From: Circinella minor
Lineage: Eukaryota; Mucoromycota; Mucoromycetes; Mucorales; Lichtheimiaceae
Reading direction: 5' to 3'
Assembly: GCA_016758965.1 (NCBI GenBank)
Contig: JAEPRB010000009.1
Coordinates: forward strand, 327,056 to 391,055
Length of the DNA: 64,000 nucleotides
The notes beneath the pieces were generated by a model that ran no database searches, was not told the origin of the DNA, and worked only from the letters and a program-made list of their open reading frames with translations. Of the stretch, positions 60,920 to 64,000 are shown piece by piece; within the stretch, counting starts at the first letter, position 1, and each line of letters begins with the position of its first letter. A program made the position numbers and the translations under genes.

Positions 60920-61795
60920 TTACGTATAAATAAACCCTTTATCTTCAGTATCAGTGGGAATATCATGAACATCAGGTTGATGTGTTGGAGGATTTGGCAG
61001 GCGCCTCAAGATTTCTTTTCCCATAATAGTTCGATTGGACAAAAGACAAGAAAACGCAACGCCATTACCAACACAATAGACAATCACTTTTGTAGTATAA
61101 CGTGGAACTTCTCTTTCCAACATAACTATAAATGGACCGATGCATGAACCCGATGATACCAGCGGCAACTATACAGCTATTATAAAAAAATCTTTTCGTA
61201 TAACCTGAAACATTGGAAACAACTGAGATAATACTCAAGTGATTTTATAGTCCTATCTTTTATTGTAGCAAGAATAAGTAGACTCAAAAAAACTAATTAT
61301 ACACATGATACAGCAAACATAGTTAATTTGATGAAGAATCTTTCCAGCATTCAAAGAACACAAGATGATAAAGGAAACAGTCTGGAACAAACACCGATTT
61401 GGCATTTTTAACCAAATCGATTCTGTAGACTAAAAGAGAATATGAAACAGCAATTTAAAATAAATGCTGGGGCACGTAGTGAATATATAAGAAAAAGAAT
61501 GAGAAATAGAAATTACTGTAAAGTTCCCAAGCATTTTGATATATTGAGCACTGAAAATGAGTAAGCTACCGTTTTGCATGTGTGTTGTAATGACAGCAAG
61601 TCACCTAAATGGAAAAGAAGTTTCTTAATGACTTCAATAATCTGATAGCTCGAACAACGGTATTATCTTCTGCTCTTTGTGTCACACTATCTTTTTTTCT
61701 TCAGTAGGGCAAAGTCTTTTGGATCGAGGATTATCAACCAAAAAGAAATACCCAAACCCGCCGAAAATAGGATAGCTCCATCTTATAATTGACAA
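60920..61795 (-). pseudogene. Broken paralogue of the 27-kb anion:cation-symporter MFS gene
   Basis: On the minus strand, exon-by-exon remnants align with the intact gene at 27237-29205: DNPRS with TEEKKIV then stops (intact LLDDPRSWILRLTKEEHEIV), MQNGSLLIFSAQYIKMLG (intact MQNGGLLVFSAQIIRSLG), STESIWLKMPNR (intact PTESILLKMPGG), KILHQINYVCCIMCIISF, ILATIKDRTIKSLEYYLS (intact ILAAAPHGSVKLLGYYLS), NVSGYTKRFFYNS (intact NVSGYSKKIFYNS) and the last exon VMLEREVPRYTTKVIVYCVG to EDKGFIYT. Defects visible: several stops in exon 4, an internal deletion of about 13 codons after EYYLS, and a one-base shift before CIGPFIVMLERE. Upstream exons are missing; the MITE at 61899 lies just beyond. Confidence 0.88.
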
Positions 61796-61898
61796 TAGAA
61801 TACGTAAAAAAAAATGATATACAATGCGAAATATAAATATCTTTTTTTTGATATCTTACCCACCTCCACATGATAATGCCTTGAACATGTCTCATATA

Positions 61899-62394
61899 CA
61901 CTGTGCACTATTTCATCCTTGAATCCAAGGATCAACTGCTAGAACAGGTTATAGGGATTTAAAATACCGACCGAATTTATTTTTAAAAAGTTTAAAGGAT
62001 CAAAGGATTAGATTCAAGGATGAATCCTTTGAAAAGCAATAGCTGAAGTTTTTTTGTGGAAATAAAATAAAATACAATAAAAAAATCATATGCTTTTTTC
62101 TTTATATATTTATTTATTTTGTTATAGTTTAACATGCTTTATTAAATGTGCCATTTTATAGCATTGTTGTATGATTTTTGAGGTATTAGGAAAATATTCT
62201 CTGGGTCTAGTTAAAGGATCAAAGGATGAGATTCAAGGATTCACTCTTGAAAGCGGCAACTAAAATTTCTCTGGTTCTCGTTCAAGGATCAAAGGATGAA
62301 ATTCAAGGATTGACTCTTGAAAATATTTAAACATCCGATCATCCTTTGTTCATCCTTGAAAGTTAATTTTTCAAGGATGGAATTTTGCACAGTG
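61899..62394. mobile_element. 0.5-kb MITE with TA target duplication
   Basis: The ends are inverted repeats: CACTGTGCACTATTTCATCC at the left and, on the complement, CACTGTGCAAAATTCCATCC at the right, both continuing TTGAA. TA lies directly outside each end, the Tc1/mariner-type target duplication. The interior has three copies of a motif like AAGGATCAAAGGATGAGATT followed by CAAGGAT (about 61997, 62215 and 62284). No coding capacity. Confidence 0.8.
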
Positions 62395-62396
62395 TA

Positions 62397-62611
62397 GTAT
62401 GATGGCATTTAGTACAAGGATTCAGGCGCCCTCCAGGAAGCCAGCCTAACCACCATCGTATGCATTGACTTTGCTCTTGATTAGTCATTGGGAGCCACAT
62501 GATCGGATCAACACTTAATTTCGAAAGGCAACAACCAAGTAGTTTGGAACCAGTAGTGGCAGATCGTATAGTGTTATATCCAACATACAATGGCTTAATA
62601 AATATAGTCAT
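62397..62611 (-). pseudogene. Non-LTR (LINE-like) reverse-transcriptase C-terminal scrap
   Basis: The minus frame reads GSKLLGCCLSKLSVDPIMWL, then QSQCIRWWLGWLPGGRLNPC and TKCHHT, the pattern C-x-R-W-x-x-G-W-L-P-G-G followed by a Cys/His cluster typical of the C-terminal end of fungal LINE proteins. It is cut by the MITE at its right end (the apparent frame continues into MITE sequence). Nothing of the polymerase domain is nearby. Confidence 0.55.
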
Positions 62612-63135
62612 TTAAAATTATATATTAAAATACAGCATAAATCAAATATGTGTCACTGACATTTTGGTATTTCACAGTATGTTTCAATGACTCTTAATAT
62701 TAAAGAAGTCTGTCTTCTTTAAGGGAATTGCTACGGACACTCCACTTTTTCCTTACGGACACCCCACTCTATTTTTAACTTTGAACTTGTTACACTGTGC
62801 GACAAACAAAAATATAATTATAGAAATTGAGTGGTAATAAATAAACAGTAAAATTGAGAGAAATAAAAGATTTATTTTAAAAGTGGTTTATCAAGATAAA
62901 ATGTTTATAATAACTATAAGACAGCCTGTGGATGTGGTTCAATTGAAATCTCCACAAAAGAAATACGTAATGTGCTGTATATAAATTAGAAAAAAAATAT
63001 AAAAAGGGTTACGTATTATATAGAAAACAGCCAAAGAAAAAGAGTAAGTGAAATAAGGAAATGAAAAAATAAAAAAAGCAAGAGAGTAAAAATGAAGCCA
63101 AAAAAAAAATTATATAAAAGAGAGTCTTGGTGGTT
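62612..63135. other. Intergenic, no gene recognised
   Basis: AT-rich DNA and the 3' flank of the OTU-domain gene. A duplicated short phrase ACGGACACTCCACTTTTTCC / ACGGACACCCCACTCTATTT lies at 62733-62775. No gene was seen. Confidence 0.5.
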
Positions 63136-64000
63136 TTAGTCAAAAACTATTGGGTCTTCATTGTGTGCGGTCTTTTCATTATCTCTCTTTTTTATAGATA
63201 AATATCGCCATGATATTGATTTACGTAGGTTTGCTGTATGACCCATAGATGCATATGCTTTTATGCAATATCCATCAATTATTGGCCAATCTATTCGAAT
63301 AATACGTCCTTTAGACTTGATAGTCGCCCAATGATTGTTGTTCAGAAACTGCATAATAATTGGTATAGGCTCTCTATCATTTACCAATGGTCCTTGGAAA
63401 GGGACATACATGAGCGGTTCGTAAACCAATTCATCTGAGTTGGGCTTCTTGGTAATATCATCTGTATAAACAGCAACAGGACGTCTATATGTATCCGCTG
63501 CTATTTGAGCAAAATACGGCGTGGTAAACCAATATTGATAAGGACAAGAGGTAAGAGGAATACTTTTTTCTAATCCATATACTAATGCTTCTTCGATATT
63601 AGATAACTTAGATCGCATATATTGGTAATGTTCCTCGTATATAGACTTGTTTACTCGGAAACAGTTGAGCATTTTGTTTTTAACTTCCATATAAGCATCT
63701 TGAGAACCTTCAGTGTGATATGCGATCGTTCGATAACCACAAAATCCATCACTTGTAATATTGACACATTCTTCAATGTTTTCACGCGGTATATTTGGAT
63801 GAACAAAAAATTCAAGTGGTTCCTCTTCCTGGTTCTTAGCTCTATAATGTAGCAATATGGTATGATAATGAGTTTTTTTTATATGTATAAAATATATATC
63901 AACAGTAAATAAAACTATTATAATGATTCATACTTCTTTTTGTTGTTCAAATTTTCAAGAAACTCCATTTCACGATCTTTTCTTTTGCCGCTTTGAGGAA
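63136..64000 (-). CDS. OTU-like cysteine protease domain protein of MULE-transposon type (5' part outside the window)
   Basis: The last exon runs from about 63842 to the stop at 63136-63138 and is joined by an intron (about 63929-63843) to an exon ending FLENLNNKKK that continues past the window edge. The OTU-like core is visible: VNITSDGFCGYRTIAYHTEG, the D-G-x-C-G-x-R/Y block with the likely catalytic Cys; YQYWFTTPYFAQIAADTYRR; and FLNNNHWATIKSKG with the likely His. This arrangement (KRKDRE-type basic end of a transposase, then an OTU domain) is known in fungal MULE elements. The ATG at the start of the longest frame lies in the intron and is not the start. No break in the visible part, so the element may be intact; the transposase cannot be judged. 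Confidence 0.7.

Noticed and set aside
1..64000. CRISPR arrays, bacterial operons, rRNA genes
   Set aside because: None seen; the intron-containing genes are eukaryotic and no spaced direct-repeat array exists.

Overview
The window is AT-rich eukaryotic DNA, and everything recognisable in it is fungal. Genes carry short GT-AG introns of about 60-130 bp. The housekeeping genes include a Mediator subunit, Beclin/Atg6, NOP56, the mitoribosomal protein mL59 and TYW1. Asn-, Gln- and Ser-rich low-complexity runs, CACTA and OTU-carrying MULE transposon remnants, and expanded MFS transporters fit an early-diverging filamentous fungus, most likely Mucoromycota (Mucorales-like). That placement is inference from gene content and style, not from a search.

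Layout: 0.3-2.7 kb holds a four-exon gene (-) for a membrane-anchored beta-repeat protein. Its close paralogue, with the same exon lengths and homologous upstream DNA, lies inverted at 56.3-58.6 kb. From 4.8 to 10.5 kb are two convergent MFS transporters, a sugar porter (+) and a drug-antiporter-like protein (-). From 10.5 to 16.5 kb is transposon debris, including a decayed CACTA-type tnp2 gene. From 16.5 to 22.9 kb is MED13 (-). From 22.9 to 27.2 kb there is no gene, only a Tc1-like transposase scrap. From 27.2 to 29.2 kb is an anion:cation-symporter family MFS gene (+), followed by more CACTA debris and a degenerate copy of the transporter's 3' end.

The conserved core runs from 32.8 to 54.5 kb: mL59 (+), ATG6 (-), NOP56 (+), a membrane-anchored START-like protein (+), a small Asn-rich protein (-), TYW1 (+), a TMEM164-family protein (-) and a 911-residue low-complexity protein (-). 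It is interrupted at 41.6-45.2 kb by a large imperfect inverted repeat with arms of about 1.5-1.8 kb around a spacer of about 0.26 kb.

The right end, 58.6-64 kb, is a transposon graveyard. It holds a 1.4-kb element with perfect 23-bp terminal inverted repeats, a broken paralogue of the 27-kb transporter, a 0.5-kb TA-flanked MITE next to a reverse-transcriptase scrap, and the 3' part of an OTU-domain gene of MULE type that runs off the window.

The genes do not form one pathway. Conserved cell-biology genes sit in the middle and transporters and mobile DNA at the flanks. The best candidates for something undescribed are the inverted pair of TANG-repeat membrane proteins, the long inverted repeat with its internal tandem duplication, and a possible unannotated gene overlapping the tail of the second MFS transporter.
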